DNA of 64,000 nt from the NCBI GenBank assembly GCA_031769625.1, contig JAUIMM010000088.1, positions 10,545,501-10,609,500 of the forward strand, read 5' to 3'. This DNA comes from Taudactylus pleione. Its lineage: Eukaryota; Chordata; Amphibia; Anura; Myobatrachidae. The notes under the pieces were generated by a model. That model saw only the letters and a list, made by a program, of their open reading frames with translations, had not been told where the DNA came from and searched no databases. Numbering within the stretch: the first letter of the stretch is position 1; each line of letters starts with the position of its first letter. The position numbers and the translations under genes were made by a program. Below, piece after piece: positions 52,316-62,544 of this stretch.

Positions 52316-54252
52316 TATATTTTCTGTGTTTGTGAATTGTGTGCGCAGTAGCCGCACGTGCATCAACAAAGTAGTGCCAAGCGTGCGCCTGTGTCATAAG
52401 TAAAGGGCCGGCTGGCTTGACCGTTAAGGGTGCTGTAACCCCCGAAAGTACACTCCAGTCCAAACCAAAAAAAAAATTATTTTCTGTGTTTGTGAATTGT
52501 GTGCGCAGTAGCCGCACGTGCATCAACAAAGTAGTGCCAAGCGTGCGCCTGTGTCATAAGTAAAGGGCCGGCTGGCTTGACCGTTAAGGGTGCTGTAACC
52601 CCCGAAAGTACACTCCAGTCCAAACCAAAAAAAAAATTATTTTCTGTGTTTGTGAATTGTGTGCGCAGTAGCCGCACGTGCATCAACAAAGTAGTGCCAA
52701 GCGTGCGCCTGTGTCATAAGTAAAGGGCCGGCTGGCTTGACCGTTAAGGGTGCTGTAACCCCCGAAAGTACACTCCAGTCCAAACCAAAAAAAAAATTAT
52801 TTTCTGTGTTTGTGAATTGTGTGCGCAGTAGCCGCACGTGCATCAACAAAGTAGTGCCAAGCGTGCGCCTGTGTCATAAGTAAAGGGCCGGCTGGCTTGA
52901 CCGTTAAAGGGTGCTGTAACCCCCAAAGTACACTCCAGTCCAAACCAAAAAAAAAATTATTTTCTGTGTTTGTGAATTGTGTGCGCAGTAGCCGCACGTG
53001 CATCAACAAAGTAGTGCCAAGCGTGCGCCTGTGTCATAAGTAAAGGGCCGGCTGGCTTGACCGTTAAGGGTGCTGTAACCCCCGAAAGTACACTCCAGTC
53101 CAAACCAAAAAAAAAATTATTTTCTGTGTTTGTGAATTGTGTGCGCAGTAGCCGCACGTGCATCAACAAAGTAGTGCCAAGCGTGCGCCTGTGTCATAAG
53201 TAAAGGGCCGGCTGGCTTGACCGTTAAAGGGTGCTGTAACCCCCGAAAGTACACTCCAGTCCAAACCAAAAAAAAATTATTTTCTGTGTTTGTGAATTGT
53301 GTGCGCAGTAGCCGCACGTGCATCAACAAAGTAGTGCCAAGAGTGCGCCTGTGTCATAAGTAAAGGGCCGGCTGGCTTGACCGTTAAGGGTGCTGTAACC
53401 CCCGAAAGTACACTCCAGTCCAAACCAAAAAAAAAAATATTTTCTGTGTTTGTGAATTGTGTGCGCAGTAGCCGCACGTGCATCAACAAAGTAGTGCCAA
53501 GCGTGCGCCTGTGTCATAAGTAAAGGGCCGGCTGGCTTGACCGTTAAGGGTGCTGTAACCCCCGAAAGTACACTCCAGTCCAAACCAAAAAAAAAATTAT
53601 TTTCTGTGTTTGTGAATTGTGTGCGCAGTAGCCGCACGTGCATCAACAAAGTAGTGCCAAGCGTGCGCCTGTGTCATAAGTAAAGGGCCGGCTGGCTTGA
53701 CCGTTAAGGGTGCTGTAACCCCCGAAAGTACACTCCAGTCCAAACCAAAAAAAAAATTATTTTCTGTGTTTGTGAATTGTGTGCGCAGTAGCCGCACGTG
53801 CATCAACAAAGTAGTGCCAAGCGTGCGCCTGTGTCATAAGTAAAGGGCCAGCTGGCTTGACCGTTAAAGGGTGCTGTAACCCCCAAAGTACACTCCAGTC
53901 CAAACCAAAAAAAAAATTATTTTCTGTGTTTGTGAATTGTGTGCGCAGTAGCCGCACGTGCATCAACAAAGTAGTGCCAAGCGTGCGCCTGTGTCATAAG
54001 TAAAGGGCCGGCTGGCTTGACCGTTAAGGGTGCTGTAACCCCCGAAAGTACACTCCAGTCCAAACCAAAAAAAAAATTATTTTCTGTGTTTGTGAATTGT
54101 GTGCGCAGTAGCCGCACGTGCATCAACAAAGTAGTGCCAAGAGTGCGCCTGTGTCATAAGTAAAGGGCCGGCTGGCTTGACCGTTAAAGGGTGCTGTAAC
54201 CCACAAAGTACACTCCAGTCCAAACCAAAAAAAAAATTATTTTCTGTGTTTA
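52316..54252 (+). repeat. Twelve-unit 160-bp tandem array in hAT element 2
   Basis: These are the same units as in element 1 (reverse complement), twelve in number. Each has the E-box CACGTG within CCGCACGTGCATC. Three length variants within units (A-run length, GTTAAGG or GTTAAAGG, CCCCGAAAG or CCCCAAAG) compensate each other so that every unit remains 160 bp. Confidence 0.95.
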
Positions 54253-54285
54253 GCCGCACGTATATATCAAATCGATATAACATAA

Positions 54286-57200
54286 ATGGAGGACCAAACT
54301 TTCTCCGATAAAAATAAAATAGAGAAAGATCAAGAACCACTTCCTCCTAGTGCTGAAGCTGCTGCCACTAGTCATGACATAGACGATAACATGCCATCAA
54401 CGTCGTCTGCCAAGGCCGATGCCCAATGTCATAGTAGAGGGCACATACAATCCCAAATGGCAAAGTTCAGGAAAATGACCTTGAAAAAGACATTTAAATC
54501 AGCTGAAGAGAAACGTAAACTTGCCAATATGCCATTTACGACACGGAGTGGCAAGGAACGGCTAAGGTCGATCCCTAGTATGTTCATGACTAGTGGTTCA
54601 GCTTCACATGACGATGGAAGCCCTCCTCCCACTAAAAAAATCAAAAGAGTTAAGCTGGCAAAAGCACAGCGAAGAACTGTGCTTTCTAAGAAGATATCAC
54701 AAATCCCCAAGGAGATTCCAAGTGTGGTGGTGGTTGCGATGCCTGACCTTCCCAGCACTGGACGGGAAGAGGTGGCTCTTTCCACCATTTGCATGCCCCC
54801 TGCAAGTGCTGAAAGGAGCACCCACAGTCCACTTGCTGATATGCAAATTGAAGATGTCACTGTTGAAGTACAACAGGATGAGGATACTGGTGTAGCTGGC
54901 GCTGAGGAGGAAGTTGGCGAGGAGGATTCTGATGGTGATGTGGTTTGTTTAAATCAGGCTCCGGGGGAGACAGTTGTTGTCCGTGGGATGAAAAAGCCCA
55001 TCACGGTCATGCCTGGGCAGAAGACCAAACATTCCACCTCTTTGGTCTGGCAATATTTCTATCCAAATCCGGACAACAACTGTCTTGCCATATGTACCAT
55101 ATGTAAAGGTGAAATAAGTAGGGGTAGGGACGTCAACCACCTAGGAACATCCTCCCTTATACGGCACCTGCAGCGCGTTCATAAAAAGTTACTGTCAAGT
55201 TCAGAAACTTTGGCTAAGACCGTAAGCAGTCCAGGGACACCTAAATCCCGTTGTCCTGTTGTATCCAAGCGCCTGCAAACCACACCGTCAACTCCCTCCT
55301 CGTCAATTTCCTCCTTAGTCAGGATCGGAAGTAGTCCTGCAGGCCATGTCACTGGCATGACTGACTCTCCTATCCGGGATTCCTCTGGAGGATCCTGCAT
55401 TGCTACGCCTACTGCTGCCGCTGCTGCTGTTGCTGCTGCTGGGAGTCGTTCATCATCCCAGAGAGGAAGTAGGAACACCACTACTTTTACTAAACAATTG
55501 ACCCTCCAACAGTCCTTAGCGAGGAGGATGAAGTACGACAGCAGTCATCCTGAAGCAAAACGTATAACTGAGGCCTTGACTGCTATGTTGGTGTTAGACG
55601 TGCGTCCGGTATCCGCCATTAGTGCAGTGGGATTTAGACAATTGATGGAGGTAGTGTGTCCCCGGTTCCAAATCCCGTCTAGATTCCACTTCACTAGGCA
55701 GGCGATACCGAGACTGTACAGAAACGTCAGAAAAAGTGTCCTCAGTGTCCTGAAAAATTCCGTTGTACACAATGTCCACTTAACCACGGACATGTGGACA
55801 AGTGGAACAGGGCAGACTAAGGACTATATGACTGTGACAGCCCACTGGGTAGATGTATCACCTTACGCAGCAACAGCAGCAGCGTCACCAGTAGCAGCAT
55901 CTCAGAAACGCCAGCTCGTTACAAGGCAGGCTACGCTGTGTATCACCGGTTTCAGTAAGAGGCACACCGCCGACAACCTCTTAGAGAAACTGAGGGAAAT
56001 CATCGCCCAGTGGCTTACCCCACTTAGACTCTCCTGGGGATTTGTGATATCTGACAACGCCACCAATATTGTGCGGGCATTACATCTGGGCAAATTCCAG
56101 CACGTCCCATGTTTTGCTCACACAATAAACTTGGTGGTGCAGAATTTTCTGAAAAGCGACAGGGGCGTGCAGGAGACGCTTTGGGTGGCCCGAAAAATTT
56201 CTGGCCACTTTCGCCATTCAGCGACTGCGTGCCGAAGACTGGAGCGCCAGCAAACACTCTTGAACCTGCCCCGCCATCACCTGAAGCAAGAGGTTGTGAC
56301 GCGGTGGAACTCAACCCTCTATATGCTTCAGAGGATGGAGGAGCAGCAAAAGGCCATACAAGCCTATACATCCACCTATGACATAGGCAAAGGAGGGGGT
56401 ATGCACCTGACTCAAGCGCAGTGGAGAATGATTTCCGTGTTGTGCAAGGTTCTCCAGCCCTTCGAACTTGCCACACGTGAAGTCAGTTCAGACACTGCCA
56501 GCTTGAGTCAGGTCATTCCCCTCATCAGGCTTTTGCAGAAGCAGCTGGAGAAAGTGAAGGAGGAGCTAAGATGGAGCGATTCCGCTCGGCATGTGGGACT
56601 TGTGGATGAAGCCCTTCATTCGCTTTGCCAGGATTCCAGGGTGGTCAATCTGTTGAAATCAGACCACTACGTTTTGGCCACCGTGCTCGATCCTAGGTTT
56701 AAAGCCTATGTGGTGTCTCTCTTTCCGGCCGACACAAGCCTGCAGAGGTGCAAAGACCTGCTGGTGAACACACTGTCAGCTGAAGCGGAACGTGACACGT
56801 CAACGGCTCCTTCTTCATTTTCTCCTGCAACTGGGGCTGCCAGGAAAAAACTTAGGTATCCTAAGCAACCCGCTGGCGGTGATGCAGGGCAGGCAGGACC
56901 AAGTTTGGACATCTGGTCCGGACTGAAGGACCTGGCAACAATTTCTGACATGTCTACTGTCACTGCATATGATACTGTCACCATTGACAGAATGGTGGAG
57001 GATTACATCGGTGACAGCATCCAAGTAGGCATGGCAGACAGTCCATACCTGTACTGGCAGGAAAAAGAGGCAATTTGGAGGCCCCTGTACAAACTGGCTC
57101 TATTTTACCTGAGTTGCCCCCCCTCCAGTGTGTACTCCGAAAGAGTGTTTAGTGCAGCCGGGAACCTTGTCAGCGAAAGGCGTAGGAGGTTGCTTCCACA

Positions 57201-57399
57201 GAATGTGGAGAAGATGATGTTCATCAAAATGAATTATCAGCTCTTCCAGGGAGACCAGCCTCCAGAAGGTACAGAGGGACCTGTGGTGGTGGATTCAAGT
57301 GGGGACGAGTTAATACTTTGTGAGGATGAGGATGTACACACTGAAGAGGGTGAGGAATCGGTGGATGAGGAGGATGAGGATGACATCTTGCCTCCATAG
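54286..57399 (+). CDS. hAT-Ac transposase with BED zinc finger (element 2), intact
   Basis: This is a 1,037-residue protein, about 99% identical to the element 1 protein. The differences I counted are about eleven substitutions (for example T113P, S144I, T170M, Q311K, R764W) and one fewer Ala in the poly-Ala tract near 380. The BED-finger cysteines and histidines, catalytic D residues (TTDMW, VISDN), C-x2-H motif, and dimerisation domain with SERVFSAAGN are unchanged. Start chosen: the Met directly after the last degenerate repeat unit, in the same context as in element 1. With both genes intact, recent activity is likely. It could be called a ZBED-like transposase; nothing suggests host domestication, since termini and TSDs are intact. 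Confidence 0.96.
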   Translation: MEDQTFSDKNKIEKDQEPLPPSAEAAATSHDIDDNMPSTSSAKADAQCHSRGHIQSQMAKFRKMTLKKTFKSAEEKRKLANMPFTTRSGKERLRSIPSMFMTSGSASHDDGSPPPTKKIKRVKLAKAQRRTVLSKKISQIPKEIPSVVVVAMPDLPSTGREEVALSTICMPPASAERSTHSPLADMQIEDVTVEVQQDEDTGVAGAEEEVGEEDSDGDVVCLNQAPGETVVVRGMKKPITVMPGQKTKHSTSLVWQYFYPNPDNNCLAICTICKGEISRGRDVNHLGTSSLIRHLQRVHKKLLSSSETLAKTVSSPGTPKSRCPVVSKRLQTTPSTPSSSISSLVRIGSSPAGHVTGMTDSPIRDSSGGSCIATPTAAAAAVAAAGSRSSSQRGSRNTTTFTKQLTLQQSLARRMKYDSSHPEAKRITEALTAMLVLDVRPVSAISAVGFRQLMEVVCPRFQIPSRFHFTRQAIPRLYRNVRKSVLSVLKNSVVHNVHLTTDMWTSGTGQTKDYMTVTAHWVDVSPYAATAAASPVAASQKRQLVTRQATLCITGFSKRHTADNLLEKLREIIAQWLTPLRLSWGFVISDNATNIVRALHLGKFQHVPCFAHTINLVVQNFLKSDRGVQETLWVARKISGHFRHSATACRRLERQQTLLNLPRHHLKQEVVTRWNSTLYMLQRMEEQQKAIQAYTSTYDIGKGGGMHLTQAQWRMISVLCKVLQPFELATREVSSDTASLSQVIPLIRLLQKQLEKVKEELRWSDSARHVGLVDEALHSLCQDSRVVNLLKSDHYVLATVLDPRFKAYVVSLFPADTSLQRCKDLLVNTLSAEAERDTSTAPSSFSPATGAARKKLRYPKQPAGGDAGQAGPSLDIWSGLKDLATISDMSTVTAYDTVTIDRMVEDYIGDSIQVGMADSPYLYWQEKEAIWRPLYKLALFYLSCPPSSVYSERVFSAAGNLVSERRRRLLPQNVEKMMFIKMNYQLFQGDQPPEGTEGPVVVDSSGDELILCEDEDVHTEEGEESVDEEDEDDILPP

Positions 57400-58230
57400 A
57401 GCCAGTTTGTGCAGGGACACATTAATTGCCAGCTTGTTTTGTGGGGGCCCAAACGAACCAATCATTTCAGCCACAGTTGTGTGGCAGACCCTGGCGCTGA
57501 AATGATTGGTTTGTTAAAGTGTGCATGTCCTGTTTATACAACATAAGGGTGGGTGGGAGGGCCCAAGGACAATTCCATCTTGCACCTCTTTTTTTTCTTT
57601 GCATTATGTACAGTTTGGGGCCTAGTTTTTCAAACTGCCATCCTGTCTGCCACTGCAGTTTCACGCCTAGATGGGTCACGTGTTTGTGCCGCCCACTCGT
57701 GTCGCTTAGCATAGTCATCCAGCTACCTCGGTGCAACGTTTTGGACATAAAAACACTATTGTGAGGTGTGAGGTGTTCAGAATAGACTGGAAATGAGTGG
57801 AAATTAAGGTTATTGAGGTTAATAATAGCATAGGAGCAGAAAAACCTACAAATTCTGTGATTTTAGCTGTTTTTATGCTTTTTTTAAAAAAAATACAGAT
57901 CCAAAACACAAAACCCAGAACCCAAAACACGGAAGGGTGGTTTTGGCAAAACCAATCCAGATCCAAAACACGAAGAAAGATCCAGATCCAAAACCAAAAC
58001 ACAAAACACGAAAAGTGGCCGGTGCACACCCCTAGTTTTAACGATATTGATGCATGTGCACAGGTGACTTAATTAGTACTTCAATCAATTAGATTTAACC
58101 ATCTGGACTCAAGCATGGATATCCTTAATGCATGGACTGTAATGGCGGAGTTTGGGAACCTCTGGGATAGGGTGTAGCACATGTTGTGCCATAGGTTGAT
58201 AGTGTCAAATGTTGCATAATACGGGCAGTG

Positions 58231-59455
58231 GCAAACGCAGGATTTTGAAAGGGGGTTTTCCAAATAATTGGTTACAGACCCAATCACAAAAGCGGCTAAA
58301 CAGAATAAGCCAGCAACATACACTTTATTGTGTACTTCAAGTGTTTTAATATAAATAATATAAATAACAAGGCATCAGGTGGCTATAGGCTGCTCTGATA
58401 GACATGATTTACTGTATGTGAATCAACCTGTGGATATGTTTTTCTGTTTTCAAATGGGTAATAGAGAGTAATGTTGATGTTCTAACAATACCCAAGTTCC
58501 AAAAAGGCCTGAACGTACTTTTGACCTCTGCATTTCGTCATCTCTACTTACACCTTACAGCAGCCATTGTGTCCTTTCCTATGCCAGTACTTCTTTCACT
58601 ACAATTACTGACATGCCGGCATGTTCTCGCTCCCACCCCTCCCCTCCCCCTTAGCCTGCACACTACACAACACTGATGCAGACAGGTACACACAAACAAA
58701 CACACACATTGACAGAGACAGACACACACACTGACAGACACACTGACACATGCACTCACCTAAAAAAAAAAATGCAGAGCCGAAATACATAAAGCAGTGA
58801 TCAATCATTTATTAATTATTATCCTCCCCCAATACATACAGCAGTCATTTGGCATTGTTTCATAAATATTGTCCTTCCCCCTACCCCTCCCAAATACACA
58901 CAGCAGTCATTTGGCTTCATTTAATAAATATTATTCTCTCCCGGCAAATACATACAGCAGTGAGTCATTTTGTAAAGATAATCCCCCCCCCCATCCCCCC
59001 GTCACCTAAATATTATCCTCTCCCCCTCCCCCTAGGCCATCTGCCCCCCCTGCAAATACCTACAGCAGTGAGTCATGCATCTTATTATAATAAAGATTAG
59101 CCTCCTCCGCCTCCGCCCTCTCCCCCCCAATACATATACATACCAAAGTCATCTGGCTTCATTTTATAAATATTATTCCCCCTGCACCTCCACCTACCTC
59201 GTGCGGCTCCGGGACTCGCTGCGTATGCAGTAAAGGATAGAGAGTCCCGGCAGGTGCTCTCTCACATTGCCGGCCGGTCACAGTGCCCCTATGGGAAGTG
59301 ACTGGGAGGGGCAGCTCCCCCTACAGCCAGCCCAGGCTTTGTAAAAAAAAAAAAAGAAATGTAATATTGTTAAGCAGCTCGCCGGGCCGGCGGCGATGGA
59401 GCAACGTGCAGGGGGGGTTTCTAGGTACTCGGAAACCCCCCCTGCGTGCGCGGGT
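58231..59455. mobile_element. Element related to the GGCAAACGCAGG family, with internal repeats
   Basis: It begins CAGTGGCAAACGCAGGATT, like 36,669. The right side (59,409-59,452) has GGGGGGTTTCTAGGTACTC followed by GGAAACCCCCCCTGCG, like the fragment at 309-351. Inside, about 58,780-59,190, are five or six degenerate units of about 60-75 bp (ACAGCAGTCATTTGGCTTCA, TAAATATTAT, C-rich). A (CA)-type segment lies at 58,690-58,760. No long open frame. Confidence 0.5.
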
Positions 59456-59576
59456 GACGGGTGTCATTACTGTGAGAGGTGTAATATTGTATAGCAGTGA
59501 TTTTCAGCCTTTGTTCAACTCGCGGTACACTGATCAAGATTTTTAAAATGCTAAGACACATCATCAATCCCTCACC

Positions 59577-59838
59577 CATAAAATGCCATTTTGACGTCCA
59601 GACACGTTTGCAGCACCACTCCCCCGTTCTCAAGCACCTTCCACTGTTACCACCCACAAACGGCACTATCTGTCACTCAAAGTAACGCTCAGTTTGTGTA
59701 CAACGAGCACACGATTCCCGATCGCAGTGACTAGTTCGCATACATGCACCGTGATGCGATGCATACGCATGCGCAGATGGGTGACAAGCGCCTATAGCGT
59801 GCGTCCGCGGCTTAGCGTCCGGGTCTGAAACGGACCCT
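59577..59838. mobile_element. MITE family B, right-half fragment (B3)
   Basis: It matches the right half of B1 and B2 (CACCACTCCCCCGTTCTC, TTACCACCCACAAACGGC) and ends in GGGTCTGAAACGGACC. The left half is missing. Confidence 0.7.
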
Positions 59839-60079
59839 CAGTCCTTGCACATTCGGCCGCATGGATGTACACAAGGGAAGGAGAAAGTATGCTATTTGCT
59901 TAAACTCACAGATGGGTGACCGCCAATAGACGTTGCTGTGATCAGCCCCTTAGTGTGGTTAATTTGTGTTTGAAAAATAGACTTAAACCAAAAGAGCATG
60001 AAAGAAAAAATGATTTCCCATAACAATTAATCAAAAGCAAAGTCATTTGTTCCCAAGGTCCCAGAACGCAGTAAAATGC

Positions 60080-60690
60080 CCATTATAGTGGTGCCCCCCG
60101 TAGTAGTCCCCCCAATGCAGTGCCCCTTACATATATAGGGCAAAGACACGAAAAAAAACCCACTTATCTGAATCCCACCTTCCACTCCTCCATCCTCCCG
60201 GCCCGCTCTACAATATGGCAGATACGTCATGACATCTCTCCCATCACCCTCTGCTGAGTGGGTTGCTGTGACCAAGACCACTACTTGGGGCACTGTATAA
60301 GGGGCACTGCATAGGGGGGACCTCTACTGGGGTACTGTGTAAGGGGCACTGCATAGGTGGGACTACTACTGGGGGCACTATATAAGGGGCACTGCATAGG
60401 GGGACTACTACTGGGGGCACTACTGGGGGCACTGCATAGGGGGGACCACTACTGGAGCACTGTATAAGGGGCACTCCATAGGGGTGGCCATTACTGGGGG
60501 CACTGTATAAGGGGCACTCCATAGGGGGGGCCATTACTGGGGCCACTGTATAAGGGGCACTACTGGGAGCACTGCATAGGGAGGACTACTACTGGGGGCA
60601 TTATATAAGGGGCACTGCATAGGGGGACTACTACTGGGGCACTATACAAGGGGCACTGCATAGGGGGGACTACTACTAGGGGCACTGCAT
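60080..60690. repeat. Tandem repeat with GGGGGCACTGTATAAGGGGC core
   Basis: It opens with a segment resembling 7,240-7,600, then degenerate units of GGGGGCACTG, TATAAGGGGCACTGCATAGG and GGGGACTACTACTGG. It is the complement of the 6.44-7.24 kb array, and the flanking sequences are also related, so the two loci are copies of one element family. Confidence 0.75.
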
Positions 60691-60705
60691 AATGGGGCTC
60701 TATTC

Positions 60706-61372
60706 ATTATCTGGTGGTCACTGTTATGCTCTATGCATTATCTGGAGGTCACTGTTACGCTCTATGCATTATCTGGCGGTCACTGTTATGCTCTATGCAT
60801 TATCTGGAGGTCACTGCAATGTTCCCTGTATTATCTGGCGGTCACTACAATGTTCCCTGCATTATATGGTGGTCACTGGGATGTTCCCTGTATTATCTGG
60901 CGGTCACTGTTGAACTCCATGCATTTTCTGGAGGTCACTGTTACGCTCTATGCATTGTCTGGCGGTCACTGTTACGCTCTATGCATTATCTGGAGGTCAT
61001 TGTTACGCTCTATGCATTATATGGCAGTCACTGTTACGCTCTATGCATTATCTGGCGGTCACTGTTACGCTCTATGCATTATCTGGAGGTCGCTGTTACG
61101 CTCTATGCATTATCTGGCGGTCACTGTTACGCTCTATGCATTATCTGGAGGTCACTGCAATGTTCCCTGTATTATCTGGCGGTCACTACAATGTTCCCTG
61201 CATTATATGGTGGTCACTGGGATGTTCCCTGTATTATCTGGCGGTCACTGTTGAACTCCATGCATTTTCTGGCGGTCACTGTTACACTCTATGCATTATC
61301 TGGCGGTCACTGCAATGTTCCTTGCATTATATGGTGGTGACTGGGATGTTCCCTGTATTGTCTGACGGTCAC
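60706..61372. repeat. 31-bp minisatellite with higher-order structure
   Basis: About 21 units of 31 bp: TATCTGGCGGTCACTGTTAC followed by GCTCTATGCAT. A block of about five variant units (TGCAATGTTCCC, TACAATGTTCCC, TGGGATGTTCCC, TGTTGAACTCC) occurs at about 60,810-60,935 and again at about 61,140-61,265. Open frames through it are artefacts. Confidence 0.92.
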
Positions 61373-61494
61373 TTCATTAAAAATGCTACTTTATTTGCTG
61401 CAAATTGCTAAATGGTTTCTGCCATGTTGGTAAATGGAATAATAATGTAGCTGTCATTATGTTATATTTTGTATGTGTTACTGATACAAATGTT

Positions 61495-61608
61495 CCTGGT
61501 GTTTGTGTTACTGTAGGCAGCAGCCATCCCACCAGGCGCAGAGTCCGTGGAGGTCATGTTCTTATAGAATATCCAAATGGAGACTATCCCCCCATTACCG
61601 ATTTGTAA
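61495..61608 (+). other. Possible isolated exon-like frame
   Basis: A pyrimidine-rich TGTTACTGTAG precedes an open frame of about 31 codons (SSHPTRRRVRGGHVLIEYPN, then GDYPPITDL and a stop). It reads like a final exon, but I recognise no protein family and see no upstream exon. It may be chance. Confidence 0.15.
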
Positions 61609-62544
61609 CCTATTTTACTGATAATGGAAGTAGCTTCCTAGGGGTGTAAGTGAGGTCTATGAGCCCCAGTAAAACACTACTAGACTGACCACCAAATACC
61701 CTACTGCCACATTTTTATTACCAATGTTACCTAATTGTCCTCCTGTATTGCTTTGACACATTTATTCTAAGTATTTTTATTTGATAATAAAGACACCATG
61801 GGCAACAAACATGTAAATGGTAGGAAATGTTGCAATGCGGTAATAGAATTAGATCACATGACTGAAAGCGCATGTTACATGATTTGCTTAAATTCTGCCC
61901 TAGGGGACTTCCGGTGGGCGGACCAAACGACCTGGCCGCACTTTTAATGGGCTCCCAAGCCGGCTCCATATGGCCGCGACATAGCGCAGCCGGAGAGACT
62001 CACTGCCTCACCTAAAGCCACCCTGAGGTCTCTAGGATAACGCGGGTAAGAGCGGCGCATGCCCGGCCCCCCGCACTGCCCCACAACACCGGAGTACAGC
62101 CGCATTGGAAAAGCGGCACTGCCCACGGCCACCATCTTGGATCGCGGCCGGGCATAATTTCTCCCCTCCCCACCTCCAGCAACAGCCGCCGGGGCTATCA
62201 CTATACCCGAGGAGCAAGCGGGACGCCTGGACACCGTTTCAGGGACGTTCCCCTGCCATAAGCTCCCCGCTGGCCACATATCACCCGCGGCCGCCATTTT
62301 GAGACCTGAACAAGTTGCTGCAGCCAGCGCTTACCTTCTTTAATAACCCTCTCTATTTGCTGCTCATACCAGGGAGCAGGGTGGTGTAGCTGTGTCCTCA
62401 TACTGTGATCTTATCTGGTCCAAAGATAGTGCTCATAAGCCGTACTATAGGCTCTAATTTACAGACCCAGTGTCATATATATCCTGAACACCTGGGGCTC
62501 CCCCTAGTGGCTCTTGATTAAATCGCACGTCACAACCCTATACC

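Larger units (their letters stand above)
51803..58034 (+). mobile_element. Autonomous hAT-Ac transposon, element 2 (8-bp TSD GTTTTAAC)
   Basis: Exact duplications GTTTTAAC lie at 51,795-51,802 and 58,035-58,042, again fitting nTnnnnAn. The ends are TAGGGGTGAGCGGG and the complement of TAGGGGTGTGCACC. It is 6,232 bp, 341 bp longer than element 1; about 320 bp of this is two extra 160-bp units. The order of parts is the same as in element 1. The different target duplication shows an independent insertion. Confidence 0.95.
51763..58164. mobile_element. Older hAT-like repeat interrupted by hAT element 2
   Basis: The left arm 51,763-51,794 (AGAGGTTCCCAAACTTCGCC) is inverted at 58,133-58,164 (GGCGGAGTTTGGGAACCTCT). 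The sequence at 58,040-58,132 resembles 23,060-23,140. The autonomous element landed close to the left end of this older repeat. Confidence 0.6.

Noticed and set aside
39925..58034. Host domesticated ZBED-type gene
   Set aside because: Both copies have intact termini, exact target duplications and repeat arrays, so they are transposons and not domesticated single-copy genes.
60714..61411. Open frames of 150-208 codons in the 31-bp minisatellite
   Set aside because: Three frames give the same repeated peptide because the unit lacks stops; not a gene.
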